The notes below the pieces were generated by a model, which worked only from the letters and a program-made list of their open reading frames with translations, made no database searches and was not told where the DNA came from. Below are positions 43,254 through 51,904 of a stretch of DNA of 64,000 bases, piece by piece. Numbering within the stretch: the stretch's first letter is position 1; every line of letters starts with the position of its first letter. Location of the stretch: assembly GCF_020531845.1 (NCBI RefSeq), contig NZ_JAJAVF010000002.1, positions 779,543 through 843,542 of the forward strand. Reading direction: 5' to 3'. Source of the DNA: Methylobacillus methanolivorans. Lineage in GTDB: Bacteria > Pseudomonadota > Gammaproteobacteria > Burkholderiales > Methylophilaceae. The position numbers and the translations under genes are program-made.

Positions 43254-44084
43254 TTATGAAGCCAATTTGAATTCAATAGGCACCGTAGCCCAGCCATCAA
43301 TCGGGGTATTTCCGCGCTTGGATGGCGCAAACTCCCAGCCTTTTACAGCCTCTAGTGCTGCATCATCCAATGTTTTGCGGCCACTGGACTTCTTGACTTC
43401 AGCACTTTGCACACGACCATTGGCCAACACACGTACCCGCAGTACCACGGTGCCTTGCCAACCTTGCCGTTGCGCAAATGACGGATATTTTGGTGCCGGG
43501 TTATTCAAGTAACCTGCATATCCCATTGCCTCTGTCACCGGCTCCTCTTTCACTGGCTCAGGCGGTGGCGGCGGTGCTGGTGGCGCCGCCTCTACTGGGG
43601 CTGTGGTTTTTGCAGCGGTCGTGTTTTCCTGCACCACAATGTCATCCGGCTTGATGTCAGGCTCGGCTTGCGGTGTTTTCAATGCCGGTTGCGGCTTTGG
43701 CTGCGGTGGCGGCTGCTTCACCACTTTCTTGGGCGGTGGAGGTGGCGGCGGCGGTGGTTTCACTTCGGGTGGTGGTTCAATCACCGGCTTGATAATCTCG
43801 ATTTCCACCGGCCGGGGCTTGGGCACAATAGGCGCATGTTCTGCATTGATATAAAAATAAGCGCCGACCACATGCACAGCAATCACCACCAAGCCCAGGG
43901 CAAGGTAGTTCCTGCCACCACCGGGGATGGCCACCTCATCTTGGAATTCTTTCTGACGTAAGGCAAATGCCTGGTCAAACCGCTTGCCTGCCTCGGCAAC
44001 ACGTTTTGCCAGCTCATCTCTTTTAGGCAAGATGTCACCAGTCTCAAGCAGACCACCAGCAGGCCTCAAGGCAGATGTAGACAC
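43254..44084 (-). CDS. tonB: TonB energy-transducing protein
   Basis: The 276-aa protein has one membrane helix (NYLALGLVVIAVHVVGAYFY, about residues 59-78), a long Pro/Lys-rich spacer with a nine-proline run, and a C-terminal TonB domain (YPSFAQRQGWQGTVVLRVRV, GWEFAPSK). An unusual cytoplasmic N-terminal stretch of about 58 charged residues precedes the helix; ordinary TonB has few residues there. It lies between the SsuB-like ATPase and exbB. It would transmit energy to outer-membrane receptors such as the one at 18980-21346, probably under sulfur limitation given the promoter at 45075-45088. Confidence 0.93.
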   Translation of the reverse strand: MSTSALRPAGGLLETGDILPKRDELAKRVAEAGKRFDQAFALRQKEFQDEVAIPGGGRNYLALGLVVIAVHVVGAYFYINAEHAPIVPKPRPVEIEIIKPVIEPPPEVKPPPPPPPPPKKVVKQPPPQPKPQPALKTPQAEPDIKPDDIVVQENTTAAKTTAPVEAAPPAPPPPPEPVKEEPVTEAMGYAGYLNNPAPKYPSFAQRQGWQGTVVLRVRVLANGRVQSAEVKKSSGRKTLDDAALEAVKGWEFAPSKRGNTPIDGWATVPIEFKLAS

Positions 44085-44118
44085 GTATATCCTCCTTTGT
44101 AAATTCTGTTGCAGCGTG

Positions 44119-44949
44119 CTAGACGAAATCCGTCAGCACGTCATCCTTGATACGCTGGAATTCCAGCGTGGAACGCACGCGTGGCCGTGGCAGATCGACT
44201 GGAACGATACGCTTGATGCGGCCTGGATGTGATTGCATCACCACAATACGGTCACCCAAAAACACAGCCTCCTCCACATCATGCGTCACTAGGATGGTGG
44301 TCAAGCCCTCCTGTTCCCACAAGCGTTGCAGTTCCTGTTGCAGCTTCAATCGGGTCAAAGCATCCAGTGCCGCAAATGGCTCGTCCAAGAGCAGCAACTG
44401 TGGACGCAATACCAACGCCCTGGCAATCGCCACGCGTTGCGACATTCCGCCGGAAATTTGGTGGGGGTAGGCTTTCTCAAAACCCGACAATCCCACTAGG
44501 TCTATCTGTGCCTGCACGCGGCGCTTGCGCTCTGCCTTAGTGATATCCGTGGCTGAAAAAGCCAGTGCGATATTGGCTTCCACTGTCAACCAGGGGAACA
44601 AGCGGTGCTCCTGAAACACAATCCCGCGATCAAGATCAGTGCCCTGAATGCGCTTGCCCTGGTACACGATGTCGCCCGCATACTGAGTATCCAGGCCGGC
44701 AATCAGCTTCAGCAAAGTTGATTTGCCGCATCCGCTGGCACCCACGATCGAAATAAACTCGCCCGCGCGAATGTCCAGGTTAATGTCAGAAAGCACCTGC
44801 AAGCGCTCGCCTGACAGCTGGAAGGCCTTTTCAACACGCTCTATCGTCAAGGCAATAGGCTTCAGAGCCAATTGCTGGTTTGCACTTTGCAACTCAGCAT
44901 GCAGTGCCTGTTCCCTTTTAAAACTCAGCACTGTATTCAATGCACTCAT
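44119..44949 (-). CDS. ABC importer ATPase, SsuB/TauB-like
   Basis: The 276-aa nucleotide-binding subunit has Walker A FISIVGASGCGKSTLLKL, Q-loop VFQEHRLFPWLTV, signature ISGGMSQRVAIARA, Walker B LLLLDEPFAALD and H-loop LVTHDVEEAV. It has an N-terminal extension of about 30 residues before the ATPase domain. It is the first gene of the operon ATPase-tonB-exbB-exbD-permease-permease-ABC pair 2, read from a near-perfect sigma54 promoter. Confidence 0.9.
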   Translation of the reverse strand: MSALNTVLSFKREQALHAELQSANQQLALKPIALTIERVEKAFQLSGERLQVLSDINLDIRAGEFISIVGASGCGKSTLLKLIAGLDTQYAGDIVYQGKRIQGTDLDRGIVFQEHRLFPWLTVEANIALAFSATDITKAERKRRVQAQIDLVGLSGFEKAYPHQISGGMSQRVAIARALVLRPQLLLLDEPFAALDALTRLKLQQELQRLWEQEGLTTILVTHDVEEAVFLGDRIVVMQSHPGRIKRIVPVDLPRPRVRSTLEFQRIKDDVLTDFV

Positions 44950-45074
44950 TCTTGCTTCTTTCTGCCGCCTGGGCTTTTAAGTGCCCTGCGGCACATCATT
45001 CCAAATAACTTTTTTCAACATCTCTTAATAAAAACATATAAAGAGAATTAAAAATACAATTTGGTTATATATCT

Positions 45075-45088
45075 GCAATCACCGTGCC
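45075..45088 (-). promoter_or_regulatory. Sigma54 -24/-12 promoter for the ATPase-TonB-permease operon
   Basis: The minus strand reads TTGGCACGGTGATTGCAGAT, an exact match to TGGCAC-N5-TTGCA. It lies 126 bases upstream of the ATPase start in the 414-bp gap 44950-45363. Confidence 0.85.
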
Positions 45089-45163
45089 AAACCCTTACCC
45101 AGATTAACTTCTTATTAAAATTCATTCACTTGGAAAAATTCAGAAAGGGCGTTAGCGATAAAA

Positions 45164-45236
45164 CTGTTGCTATAGCATCAAAAAACTAGAAAAAGTGCTG
45201 CTATAAAAACAGACTCCACTGATGAAAATGAAACAG
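45164..45236. promoter_or_regulatory. Three 18-bp dyads upstream of the ATPase operon promoter
   Basis: 45219-45236 reads CTGAT-GAAAATGA-AACAG, 45195-45212 reads GTGCT-GCTATAAA-AACAG and 45164-45181 reads CTGTT-GCTATAGC-ATCAA. They stand 76-160 bases upstream of the sigma54 site. An extra 8-bp inverted repeat, GCAGTGCT / AGCACTGC, lies at about 45236-45256. Confidence 0.6.
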
Positions 45237-45363
45237 CAGTGCTAAAGCAGCACTGCCATCTATACCGTATAAGAATCACCCGGGCGCCGACCCTACGTTG
45301 CCATACAACTATTCTCCGGCAAGGTACTACCTGGATCACTCAGCTGAATTTGATTGATTGCGC

Positions 45364-46410
45364 CTAGTGTGGAACCCAAAAACCTTCAAGCTTGAGATCA
45401 CTCAATGCCCTAGTGACAAAACGCGGATTAAGCATCTGCTGGACGTCCGCTTGCGTTCGCGTCAATCCGGATGCCTGTGCATAGGCCACTGCATTGCGAT
45501 AATGTTCCTGCAAGGCCGCATCGTAGAGCGGGGACCAGCGCTGACGCCAGATGACATTGTCCTGCTCATATTCTCTGCGGTTCACGCTTTCGGGATAGAT
45601 CTTGTTGGAATATTCCCGGATATAGGTTTCCTTGTTTTCATCCTGCGCCACCCAGTGCACACTTTTCAGGTAGGCAGTCACAATAGCCTGGGTCACCTCG
45701 GGGTTCTGCTTCACAAAATCATTGCGTGCCCATACCCCCCCCATTAGCTTCCAGTCCACCGGGGCAGTCTTGGTGGACCAGATGATTTTGCCCACGCCCC
45801 TGTCCTCTAGGATATAGGAGTCGAACAGGCTGAAAAAACCATCGACAGTGCCGCTCGCCAAGGCAGCAGCACCGACCTGTGGGTTAACATTGACGATCTT
45901 GAAGTCCTTGAACGTCAGGCCCTCGCTCTGCAACAGGTTAGAGAAAGCCAGCTCCCACGGTCGACCGCGGTGCAAGGCGATCTTTTTACCTTTCAGGTCC
46001 TTGATGTTCTTGGCAGTCGAGTTCTTGGGAACCACGAGATATGAATTGGATGTTGTACCCCAAGGCGCCACCAGTTGGACGGTTGGCTTGCTGGCATTAA
46101 GAATGATGGGCGGCAAATCGCCGTAGATGCCAAAATCAATCTTGCCACTGGCAAAGCCTTCGTTGATGACTGGGCCGACAGACGCCATCGCCGCAGGCAC
46201 CCATTCCACCTTGATGCCTTGCTTGCGCAGCTCCTCGGGGAAAGTACCATTAACGACAAGAGAGGCACTGCCGGTATACACCGTCTTGCCGCCGACGTTA
46301 GTCGCCACCGAGGCGATACGGACCACCTTGAGGTCTTCGGTATGAGCAATAGGAAAATAGCTCAAGAGCCCTGCTAGTAAGAAAGCAGGCAATACAGTCA
46401 ACTTCATCAT
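45364..46410 (-). CDS. Periplasmic sulfonate-type ABC substrate-binding protein (copy 2)
   Basis: The 348-aa protein has a signal peptide (LPAFLLAGLLSYFPIAHT) and the SsuA/TauA/NMT1 fold: FASGKIDFGIYGDLPPIILN, LKGKKIALHRGRPWELAFSN and VNPQVGAAALASGTVDGFFS. It delivers a sulfonate or related anion to the two SsuC-like permeases. It overlaps the previous gene by four bases and is about two-thirds alike by eye, a tandem duplication with differing ligand loops. No DszB catalytic Cys motif is present. Confidence 0.88.
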   Translation of the reverse strand: MMKLTVLPAFLLAGLLSYFPIAHTEDLKVVRIASVATNVGGKTVYTGSASLVVNGTFPEELRKQGIKVEWVPAAMASVGPVINEGFASGKIDFGIYGDLPPIILNASKPTVQLVAPWGTTSNSYLVVPKNSTAKNIKDLKGKKIALHRGRPWELAFSNLLQSEGLTFKDFKIVNVNPQVGAAALASGTVDGFFSLFDSYILEDRGVGKIIWSTKTAPVDWKLMGGVWARNDFVKQNPEVTQAIVTAYLKSVHWVAQDENKETYIREYSNKIYPESVNRREYEQDNVIWRQRWSPLYDAALQEHYRNAVAYAQASGLTRTQADVQQMLNPRFVTRALSDLKLEGFWVPH

Positions 46411-47501
46411 TTCCCCTTACCCACTGCTGGACTAAGCTGAGCCTGCTTGATCTGCTGACTTTGCCAGTAATGCTCAAGGTTCAGCTCTTTAAGCGCATGC
46501 TCAACAAACTTGGGGTTAAGCAATTGATCCAACTTGACTTCGTTACGCACAAGACCTGACTGTCGGGCATAGCTTGCCACCCGTTGATAGTGTGTCCTCA
46601 ATGCATCGTCATAGAGAGGAGACCAACGATCTTTCCAAGCAACAATGTCATTGTCGTAATCCTTGCGTACCACCTCTTCCGGCAAGGCATTGGTAGCATA
46701 TGTCTTGATGTACTTGTCCTTGTTCGCATCCTGCGAAGTCCAGTAATTGGTCTTCACATAGGCAGTCACAATAGTCTGGGTAAGCTCGGGGTATTTCTTG
46801 ACGAAATCGTTGCTCGCCCATAAACCGCCCATCAACTTCCAATCAGGCGGCGCATTTTTGGTGGACCAGATAATGCGCCCTACTTTGCGCTGTTCCAGGA
46901 TATGCGCATCGTTCAGGCCAAAGAACCCGTCTACGGTACCACTCGCCAACGCAGCAGCGCCAACTTGGGGGTTCACGTTGACGATCTTGAAGTCCTTGAA
47001 GCTGAGACCCTTGGACTCAATCAGGTTAGCAAATGCCACTTCCCATGGACGCCCACGGTGCAAGGCAATGCGCTTACCTTTCAAATCTTCGATGCGGCTG
47101 GCCTTGGATTTTGCAGGTACCACAAGATAAGAGTTGCCGCTGCGCCCCCAGGGCGACACCAATTGTACGGTTGGCCTGGAAGCATTCAGGATCACGGGAG
47201 GCAAATCACCATAAGAAGCAAAATCAATTTTGCCGCTGGCAAAGCCTTCATTGATGATCGGGCCCACGGCAGAATGCGAGGCTGGCACCCATTCGATTTT
47301 CACGCCTTTTTTCGCGAGCGTCTCTTCCAGCCCGCCTTCGGTCAGCACTGCGGCGCCGTTGAGGTAGGTGGTTTTGCCCGCAATGTTGTATACCACCGCC
47401 GCAATCCGCACGACTTTGGGTGTTTCCTCGGCAAAGACAACCGAAGCAGGCAATGCCACCATGGCAGCCAGTGCCAGATGATAAATTTTTTTATGCAACA
47501 T
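46407..47501 (-). CDS. Periplasmic sulfonate-type ABC substrate-binding protein (copy 1)
   Basis: The 364-aa protein has a signal peptide (YHLALAAMVALPASVVFA before EETP), FASGKIDFASYGDLPPVILN, LKGKRIALHRGRPWEVAFAN and a Lys/Gln-rich C-terminal tail. It is a tandem paralog of the next gene. The 271-bp gap upstream (47502-47772) contains no correctly spaced sigma54 site and no gene, so it may be read from the aldolase-DszB promoter at 49638 or from an unseen promoter. Confidence 0.88.
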   Translation of the reverse strand: MLHKKIYHLALAAMVALPASVVFAEETPKVVRIAAVVYNIAGKTTYLNGAAVLTEGGLEETLAKKGVKIEWVPASHSAVGPIINEGFASGKIDFASYGDLPPVILNASRPTVQLVSPWGRSGNSYLVVPAKSKASRIEDLKGKRIALHRGRPWEVAFANLIESKGLSFKDFKIVNVNPQVGAAALASGTVDGFFGLNDAHILEQRKVGRIIWSTKNAPPDWKLMGGLWASNDFVKKYPELTQTIVTAYVKTNYWTSQDANKDKYIKTYATNALPEEVVRKDYDNDIVAWKDRWSPLYDDALRTHYQRVASYARQSGLVRNEVKLDQLLNPKFVEHALKELNLEHYWQSQQIKQAQLSPAVGKGK

Positions 47502-47772
47502 TTAAATCACTCCAAAACATGTCAGTCCTGTTCCAAAATCCAATGCCGGGTATTTGAAACTCATGAAAATTCAATGAAAAAACAGTGCGCTCGCCCGTTG
47601 TCGGGTAAAACACACCATAAAGAGACAGTCTTGAAACTCATTACTGCTGCTCACAACACGACCATCCAATTAAATAGAGCGGCTAACAAAACTCAGGAAG
47701 CGGTCCTGGCAAGGCGCTACAAGTAGTACAACAAGGCAAAGCAGCAACGCCAGAGAGTTTTGTGAACCGCGC

Positions 47773-48831
47773 TTAAGCGACCTTGGCCTCTAATTGCCTC
47801 CTGGCCTCCTGCAACGGACGTTGATCCACCCATGCGTCAAAATCGAAATCACGATCCAGCAAGCCATGAATCCACATGAAATTCTTCTGCTTACGAAATA
47901 ACTCAAGGCGATCCGGTGTTAATGTCGGCTCAAGATGCAGGTGGAAATCGTTGCGATATGCCGTCGCCACGCTCTCGGCGCCGGCAAAGGTCTCGTCCTG
48001 CAGAATGCTACGCACGCCTTCCAGGTTGTGTTTGGCCCAATCGGCCGCACGCAGCGTCTGGTAAAGAAAGCGGACCACCAGGTCGAAATGGTTCTCCAGC
48101 AAATCCTCGTGCACAGTGATTGGTCGCGGCGTGCCATTGTTCACCCGCACACTCTTGTCGGGATAGCTGTCGAGGTCAATCCCAACCACAAGCCCTAAGC
48201 GCTTGGCTGCCTCGACGGCGGAAGCACCCTTGACGTAGACCGCATCGACATTTCCTGTAACCAGTTCGTCCAACCCTGCCCACAAGCTACCCACTACCTC
48301 ACGGCTACGCCTGCCATCTCCACGACCTGCCCCAGCTGCGGCAACCTCGACGAGTTCGACGTCATCCAACGTCAAGCCTGCGATGCCAAGCGCACCTTTG
48401 TATCCATGCAGGCTCATGCCGCGCGCGATGCTACTGCCGCGCACATGATCCTTGATCGGGTGATCAACAAAAGCGGGCAATGCCAGACGTTTGCCCTTGA
48501 GCTGGTGCGGCTCGGTAATGCCGGAATCAGGCCTCACCAAGATCGCCTGCCACTCGTCTATCCATGTCAGGCCAATCAGGCGTGTCGGCGCATATTGCGC
48601 ACGCGCTGCGATCGCCAGCAAATTGCCCCCCTCACGGATGAGGGTAGGCAACTGGTGGTCATAGTGATGCCGGTTGTATTCTCGTGGGCCGTCCTGCAGA
48701 GTTGAGACGGTAATGCCATCCTTTGCAAACTCTTCGTCCAGCCAGCCCAGCTTATAAGCAATGCCGGTCGCAGTCGGCACCGGGCAACGGGTAAACCATA
48801 TCTGGTCTACGCTATTTATTAGTTCGCTCAT
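47773..48831 (-). CDS. DszB-like putative sulfinate desulfinase (copy 2)
   Basis: The 352-aa paralog of 25334-26377. It lacks a signal peptide and keeps the desulfinase triad: Cys16 in TRCPVPT, His56 in HHYDHQLP and Arg66 in IREGGN. Other shared blocks are LIGLTWIDEWQAILVRPDSG, LKGKRLALPA and VRVNNGTPRPITV. It lies 14 bases after aldolase copy 2 and follows the same sigma54 promoter. A cytoplasmic enzyme releasing sulfite from a sulfinate is inferred; automatic annotation would probably call it an ABC binding protein. Confidence 0.72.
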   Translation of the reverse strand: MSELINSVDQIWFTRCPVPTATGIAYKLGWLDEEFAKDGITVSTLQDGPREYNRHHYDHQLPTLIREGGNLLAIAARAQYAPTRLIGLTWIDEWQAILVRPDSGITEPHQLKGKRLALPAFVDHPIKDHVRGSSIARGMSLHGYKGALGIAGLTLDDVELVEVAAAGAGRGDGRRSREVVGSLWAGLDELVTGNVDAVYVKGASAVEAAKRLGLVVGIDLDSYPDKSVRVNNGTPRPITVHEDLLENHFDLVVRFLYQTLRAADWAKHNLEGVRSILQDETFAGAESVATAYRNDFHLHLEPTLTPDRLELFRKQKNFMWIHGLLDRDFDFDAWVDQRPLQEARRQLEAKVA

Positions 48832-48845
48832 TGCCGACCCCTCTA

Positions 48846-49577
48846 TTAACGCAGGTCAGTAGCTGGTAACAGGTTCAAGTCCTTGGCCTGGTCATAAATC
48901 TTGGCCATCTTCCATTGCTGCGCCAATACGCCAGGGCCGTAATCACGGGAGCCTCCGATCGCGTCAGCCAAGGTCTGGATTTGTGCACCTTCTTCAAGAA
49001 TTAGGATAAATTCAGCAGTCTTGCGCAACCCCTGCTTGCCCCAGACGGTAGAGCCTCCATTGGCTTCCAGAATTGCGGTGTTATGCGGATTGAGCTTGAT
49101 CTGATCCAGGATGAAATCCACCTCTTGCTGTCGGCGATCTATATAAATAGGAATTTCACGAATCAGGTTATAACGCTGCACCGGAACATAACGAATCGGC
49201 AGTGTACGATGGGTTTGCGCCCAAGCACCCAGATAGGGGGAATGCACATGTGAAATCGTCGTGATATCCGCATGCTCCTTGAAGAGCTTGGTATAACGGG
49301 TCGAGCCAGCCCCGGTGCCCTTGCCTAATACCACATTACCCTCAAAATCTACTACAACAGCCTGCAATTCACGGCCATCCCAATTAAATGGGCCTGGGTC
49401 ATTCACGATTACCAGCTTCTCCTCGCCGGGTACGCGCTCTACAAAACCTACCGTCCCGTTTGCAGTAATGGTGCCGGTGTTGCGAAATGCGGCAAACGCG
49501 ATCTTGGCGTCAGCCAAGACCTGTGCAGCAAAAGCTTCTAGATCGTTTTCTGTCTCAATTGCGGTTACGGTCATCAC
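48846..49577 (-). CDS. Class II aldolase/adducin-family protein (copy 2)
   Basis: The 243-aa paralog of 17776-18468. Metal-site segment: ADITTISHVHSPYLGAWAQT, with the HVH pair. It also shares NPHNTAILEANGGSTVWGKQ and LRKTAEFILILEEGAQIQ. It is first in an operon with DszB-like copy 2. An aldol or retro-aldol step on a carbonyl product of C-S cleavage is one possibility; the substrate is not readable from the sequence. Confidence 0.85.
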   Translation of the reverse strand: MMTVTAIETENDLEAFAAQVLADAKIAFAAFRNTGTITANGTVGFVERVPGEEKLVIVNDPGPFNWDGRELQAVVVDFEGNVVLGKGTGAGSTRYTKLFKEHADITTISHVHSPYLGAWAQTHRTLPIRYVPVQRYNLIREIPIYIDRRQQEVDFILDQIKLNPHNTAILEANGGSTVWGKQGLRKTAEFILILEEGAQIQTLADAIGGSRDYGPGVLAQQWKMAKIYDQAKDLNLLPATDLR

Positions 49578-49637
49578 TCACCTCTATAGTCGTCATGAAA
49601 AGCTGGCAAAGTTGCAAGCATCTTGATGACAAAGTTG

Positions 49638-49651
49638 GCAAAACACATGCC
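49638..49651 (-). promoter_or_regulatory. Sigma54 -24/-12 promoter for aldolase copy 2 and DszB-like copy 2
   Basis: The minus strand reads TTGGCATGTGTTTTGCCAAC with GG-N10-GC spacing, 61 bases upstream of the aldolase start. Confidence 0.78.
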
Positions 49652-49739
49652 AAGAGCGAAGGGCATTCATTAAAAACAAAATAATTGTTTTATTTCATAT
49701 AGATAATTATTTACTTGCAAAAATGACTTCTCATCCAAC

Positions 49740-49810
49740 CTGCTACAAAATCAACACCTGCTGCAGAATCAACAGTGAGCTTCGCCGCTGAACTGCGTCA
49801 GAATCAACAA
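49740..49810. promoter_or_regulatory. Three 18-bp dyads between aldolase copy 2 and the sigma54 activator gene
   Basis: 49758-49775 reads CTGCT-GCAGAATC-AACAG (perfect), 49740-49757 CTGCT-ACAAAATC-AACAC, and 49793-49810 CTGCG-TCAGAATC-AACAA. The first two are directly adjacent. They lie 89-170 bases upstream of the sigma54 site and 123-193 bases upstream of the activator start, so they might also affect the activator's own expression. The rest of 49578-49932 shows no gene. Confidence 0.6.
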
Positions 49811-49932
49811 CATGCTGTGAGGCGCCACTTCTTTATTTCAAATAAGAATATAGATATGAAAATATAGTTTTAGACCAGCTAAAGGATTATGCGTATATTG
49901 GGCAAAGTTTCTACACTGAAAGTCCCCAAGCA

Positions 49933-51093
49933 ATGCATGCTGAACTATGGAATTATGAGCGGGCATTCGAAAGTGCTGATCACGTCATCACGCACCCCAA
50001 CCCCAGCTCTGTCAGCCTATCTGTGCGCGCAAGCGCACTGGTTTTCAGCGACCCAAGGTCCCAGGCCCTATTGAATCTGATTGAGAAAATTGCCGCCAGC
50101 AACGCCACCGCTCTGATTATTGGCGAGACAGGCACAGGCAAGGAACTGATTGCCCGTCATATCCATGCACTGAGTAACAGGAGAGATGGCCCTTTCCAGG
50201 CGATCAATTGCGGAGCTTTCTCAGAAACCTTGGTAGAGAGTGAGTTGTTCGGCTATGAACGTGGTGCCTTCACCGGCGCAACCAGTGCCAAAACAGGATG
50301 GTTTGAATCAGCCAACGGCGGCACATTGTTTCTTGATGAAATTGGAGATCTGCCCCAGTCAACCCAGGTCAAACTATTAAGAGTGTTGCAGGAGCGTGAA
50401 GTCGTTCGACTTGGTTCACGCAAGGCCACGCCAATAGATGTACGCCTGATTGCCGCTACCAACGTAGACCTGGAAGAAGCCGTACGTGCTGGACGATTCC
50501 GTGAAGATTTATACTACCGCATCAAGGTAGTACCTATTGACCTGCCTCCTCTGCGCGAGCGCCCGGGCGATATCTTGCCTTTGGTAGAGCATTTCCTGAA
50601 TGTCTACAAGTCACGCTTGCATACAGATATTCCCAAGCTTGCACCCGACACTATTCAGCAATTACTGCACTATCCTTGGCCAGGAAATATTCGAGAGCTC
50701 GAAAATGTCATTCATCGCGCATTACTGATTTCAACCTCTGGAACCTTATACCCAAAAGATTTAGGTTTGCCACCGATAGGAACAGCTCCACTCGAAAAAC
50801 CAGAATTAAAACCGGTGTTAACAGCGTATGGAACCAGCAAGTTAGAAAATACGACCTCTCAGGCAAGTGATTTAATACCGTCACTGACCACACTGGAGAC
50901 CTACCAGCTAGAACGCATTCTTAACCAGTTTTTTGAATCACCCCCACCCAACCTATTTGAGCTGGTCAATGCACTTTTGGTAGAAAAGGCCTATGAATTC
51001 AGTAACAAAAACCAGGTACATACCGCCAAGCTCTTGGGGATTAGCCGCAATATCTTACGTGCAAGATTAAAGGAACTGAATCTGATTGCCTAA
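49933..51093 (+). CDS. sfnR: Sigma54-dependent transcriptional activator, SfnR-like
   Basis: The 386-aa protein is an enhancer-binding protein without a receiver domain: a short N-terminus, an AAA+ domain from about residue 35 and a Fis-type helix-turn-helix at the end (NQVHTAKLLGISRNILRARL). Walker A is GETGTGKE (64-71), the sigma54-contacting GAFTGA is at 111-116, and Walker B is GGTLFLDEIGDLP. SfnR of Pseudomonas has this architecture and controls dimethyl sulfone use under sulfur limitation. The gene lies among seven sigma54-type promoters and is their likely activator. Lack of a sensory domain implies control by expression level. Confidence 0.9.
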   Translation: MHAELWNYERAFESADHVITHPNPSSVSLSVRASALVFSDPRSQALLNLIEKIAASNATALIIGETGTGKELIARHIHALSNRRDGPFQAINCGAFSETLVESELFGYERGAFTGATSAKTGWFESANGGTLFLDEIGDLPQSTQVKLLRVLQEREVVRLGSRKATPIDVRLIAATNVDLEEAVRAGRFREDLYYRIKVVPIDLPPLRERPGDILPLVEHFLNVYKSRLHTDIPKLAPDTIQQLLHYPWPGNIRELENVIHRALLISTSGTLYPKDLGLPPIGTAPLEKPELKPVLTAYGTSKLENTTSQASDLIPSLTTLETYQLERILNQFFESPPPNLFELVNALLVEKAYEFSNKNQVHTAKLLGISRNILRARLKELNLIA

Positions 51094-51100
51094 GCACTGA

Positions 51101-51134
51101 AATAACAAAACCACCCTAAGGTGGTTTTGTTATT
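51101..51134. terminator. Bidirectional terminator between the activator and DUF5610 genes
   Basis: A perfect 15-bp stem (AATAACAAAACCACC / GGTGGTTTTGTTATT, loop CTAA) between convergent genes, followed by T-rich sequence. Confidence 0.88.
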
Positions 51135-51145
51135 TTCTTGAATAT

Positions 51146-51748
51146 TCACGCTTGTGAAGTACTCGACTGATCAGCCTCTCCACGGATGGCGGCTATTTTT
51201 GTTGTGAGGAAATCATCAAAACCTTTTTGCACCAGCTCATAGGTTTTAGCAATACCCGCAGCAATATCACTACCCTCTCCCAATACATTCAGTCCAGTCA
51301 GGATATCTTTAGCCTCAGCATACCCCTTCTCGAAACCACCACGGATTAATGCCACGAAATCACGCGCTACTGTTTCCGGATCTTTATCCGGGTAACGCGC
51401 AGCATAGGCATCAAAAAAACCTGTAGACATCGACAGAATACGTCCAGCTGTAGCTTCGGCACTATTATCCTGCCCCATCGCTCTCCCAATTGCATTCGCA
51501 CCCAATTCAGGCTGTAGCACAGCATTTAAGTGCTCTACAGCCGAGCGATAAAGCAAGGCCAATCCATCATTTCCTGACTGGATCGAAACCTGTAGTGAAG
51601 CTTGCAGAATTTGTGCGTTGAGTACTGATTTTTGCCCACCTGGACTAGATTCTGCAGCTTTTTTCGCCTCATTAAGCGTGTCATTAGCAGATATCGAAGT
51701 TACTGGAGTCATGCTGCCAGTAGTGATGCTGTTGCTGGATGCAACCAT
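51146..51748 (-). CDS. DUF5610-domain protein
   Basis: The 200-aa protein has no signal peptide. Its C-terminal half (FVALIRGGFEKGYAEAKDIL followed by TGLNVLGEGSDIAAGIAKTY) is the block that defines DUF5610. The first 40 residues are low-complexity, rich in Ser, Thr and Ala. A GAGGAGG Shine-Dalgarno precedes the ATG. It is a single gene with terminators on its 3' side. Function is unknown; no link with the sulfur genes other than position. Confidence 0.75.
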   Translation of the reverse strand: MVASSNSITTGSMTPVTSISANDTLNEAKKAAESSPGGQKSVLNAQILQASLQVSIQSGNDGLALLYRSAVEHLNAVLQPELGANAIGRAMGQDNSAEATAGRILSMSTGFFDAYAARYPDKDPETVARDFVALIRGGFEKGYAEAKDILTGLNVLGEGSDIAAGIAKTYELVQKGFDDFLTTKIAAIRGEADQSSTSQA

Positions 51749-51852
51749 AGTATCCTCCTCAAATTATCTTGATGGTATTTATCTATATCGGCCACCATCA
51801 GAATAAATGAAGGCATTTCTAATCTAATCAATGTAGTACAAACTCAACAAGC

Positions 51853-51883
51853 AAAAAGGGAGCCGTAAACAGCTCCCTTTTTT
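51853..51883 (-). terminator. Terminator after the FMN reductase gene
   Basis: On the minus strand GGGAGC / GCTCCC with an 8-base loop is followed by a run of five T; A-rich sequence precedes it. It lies 22 bases past the reductase stop. Confidence 0.82.
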
Positions 51884-51904
51884 GTATAACCCTGCGCTAT
51901 GTCT

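Noticed and set aside
43603..43854. 83-aa Gly-rich plus-strand frame
   Set aside because: It is the antisense of the proline-rich TonB spacer; the glycine runs are a mirror of the CCN codons.
45236..45256. GCAGTGCT / AGCACTGC inverted repeat as a terminator
   Set aside because: The stem has a 5-base loop but no T run in either direction; it may belong to the enhancer region instead.
47596..47608. CCCG-TTGT-CGGG hairpin
   Set aside because: Only four base pairs; too short to support as a regulatory element.
47502..47772. Search for a sigma54 site before the first substrate-binding protein
   Set aside because: No GC-N10-CC arrangement with acceptable flanks was found on the minus strand; an 11-base spacing near 47650 was not accepted.
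49889..50074. Alternative 61-aa frame at the start of the sigma54 activator
   Set aside because: It overlaps the activator in another frame and has no family text; the frame from 49933 carries all AAA+ motifs.
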